Source: Geodermatophilus marinus (lineage in GTDB: Bacteria; Actinomycetota; Actinomycetes; Mycobacteriales; Geodermatophilaceae). Taken from it: a DNA stretch of 64,000 nucleotides. The translations under genes and the position numbers were made by a program. This document shows positions 63,479-64,000 of the stretch, piece by piece. Below the pieces are notes generated by a model. It saw only the letters and a list, made by a program, of their open reading frames with translations. It was not told the origin of the DNA and did not search any database. The DNA lies in contig NZ_QVQH01000003.1 of the NCBI RefSeq assembly GCF_003428645.1, positions 124,001 through 188,000 of the forward strand, given 5' to 3'. The number at the start of each line of letters is the position of its first letter. Within the stretch, counting starts at the first letter, position 1.

Positions 63479-64000
63479 CGACGTCGCCGCCTGGTCGGGC
63501 CCCGTGCCCTCGCCCGGGGAGCTGGGTGCGGTCCACTTCGTGGGCATCGGCGGGGCCGGGATGAGCGGCATCGCCCGGATCCTCCTGGCCCGGGGGGTGA
63601 CCGTCTCCGGCAGCGACCGCCGCGACACCCCGACCCTGCTCGCGCTGCGCGCCCTCGGCGCCCGGGTGGAGCTCGGTCACGACCCCGCGCACCTGGGGGA
63701 GGCAGACACCGTGGTGGTGTCCACCGCCATCCGGGACGACAACCCCGAGCTCGCCGCGGCGCGGGAGCGGGGCCTGCGGGTGCTGCCCCGGGCCGTGGCC
63801 CTGGCCGCGGTCATGGCCGGCCGGCGCAGCGTGGCCGTCGCCGGCACCCACGGCAAGACCTCGACCACCTCCATGCTGACCGTCGCGGTGCAGGCCTGCG
63901 GTGCCGACCCGTCGTTCGCCATCGGCGGCGACCTCAACGAGTCCGGCAGCAACGCGCACGCCGGCGAGGGCGACGTGTTCGTGGCCGAGGCCGACGAGAG
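63468..64000 (+). CDS. murC: UDP-MurNAc-L-alanine ligase MurC, partial at right edge
   Basis: 177 residues are visible. [46 protein letters not shown] and the ATP site [14 protein letters not shown] are the N-terminal half of MurC; the gene is cut by the window. GTG 63468 overlaps the end of murG by 11 nt. Confidence 0.96.
   Translation, partial: MPADDVAAWSGPVPSPGELGAVHFVGIGGAGMSGIARILLARGVTVSGSDRRDTPTLLALRALGARVELGHDPAHLGEADTVVVSTAIRDDNPELAAARERGLRVLPRAVALAAVMAGRRSVAVAGTHGKTSTTSMLTVAVQACGADPSFAIGGDLNESGSNAHAGEGDVFVAEADE

Overview
The window is chromosomal DNA of a very GC-rich actinobacterium. The meso-diaminopimelate-type MurE, the dcw cluster, a PASTA kinase with an Rv2175c-like partner, DUF3040, an AdoK close to the mycobacterial enzyme, SOS boxes of the mycobacterial type and the CrtYc/CrtYd lycopene cyclase all support this. 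The gene content and carotenoid loci would suit Geodermatophilaceae or a close relative, but the family is an inference. Genes are densely packed, GTG starts are common, and many neighbours overlap by 4 nt (GTGA/ATGA). Several genes appear leaderless, with a TANNNT box 6-8 nt before the start codon.

Region 1 (1-12.8 kb, visibly less GC-rich) is a biosynthetic locus read on the minus strand. An ABC exporter pair (ATPase plus FtsX/MacB-type permease) is followed by a 2587-residue single-module polyketide synthase, KS-AT-DH-cMT-ER-KR-ACP. A separate thioester reductase follows and is cut by the left edge. The likely product is a reduced, C-methylated chain released as an aldehyde or alcohol.

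Region 2 (13-28 kb) holds endonuclease IV, a PASTA Ser/Thr kinase, glyA under a ZTP riboswitch, an Rv2175c-like DNA-binding protein, carotenoid core genes (crtE-crtI-crtB facing crtYc-crtYd), a methylenetetrahydrofolate reductase, a carboxylesterase, a lipoprotein lipase, a CDP-alcohol phosphatidyltransferase and adenosine kinase. Kinase, Rv2175c-like protein, prenyl synthase and MTHFR match the Mycobacterium tuberculosis Rv2172c-Rv2176 neighbourhood.

Region 3 (28.4-33.8 kb) is a six-gene overlapping minus-strand operon. Its CrtO-like ketolase, CruF-like hydratase and GT2 glycosyltransferase probably tailor the carotenoid made by region 2, for example into a glycosylated 1'-hydroxy-4-keto-gamma-carotene.

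Region 4 (34-46 kb) is DNA-damage tolerance plus accessory genes. An SOS-boxed dnaE2 operon (DUF6504, SAV_6107-type HEPN, DnaE2) and an SOS-boxed dinB flank a VOC protein, a methyltransferase, a phosphodiesterase-like enzyme and a minus-strand trio: an Asp-Gly-Ala repeat protein, a JmjC oxygenase and a sucrase/ferredoxin-like protein. The trio contains a 42-nt perfect palindrome and an apparent CTG start. It is the most unusual system in the window.

Region 5 (45.8-64 kb) is DUF3040, a small DUF2750-like protein, the MoxR-DUF58-transglutaminase operon, and the dcw cluster mraZ-rsmH-ftsL-ftsI-murE-murF-mraY-ftsW-murG-murC (cut by the right edge). murD is absent from its usual place between mraY and ftsW.
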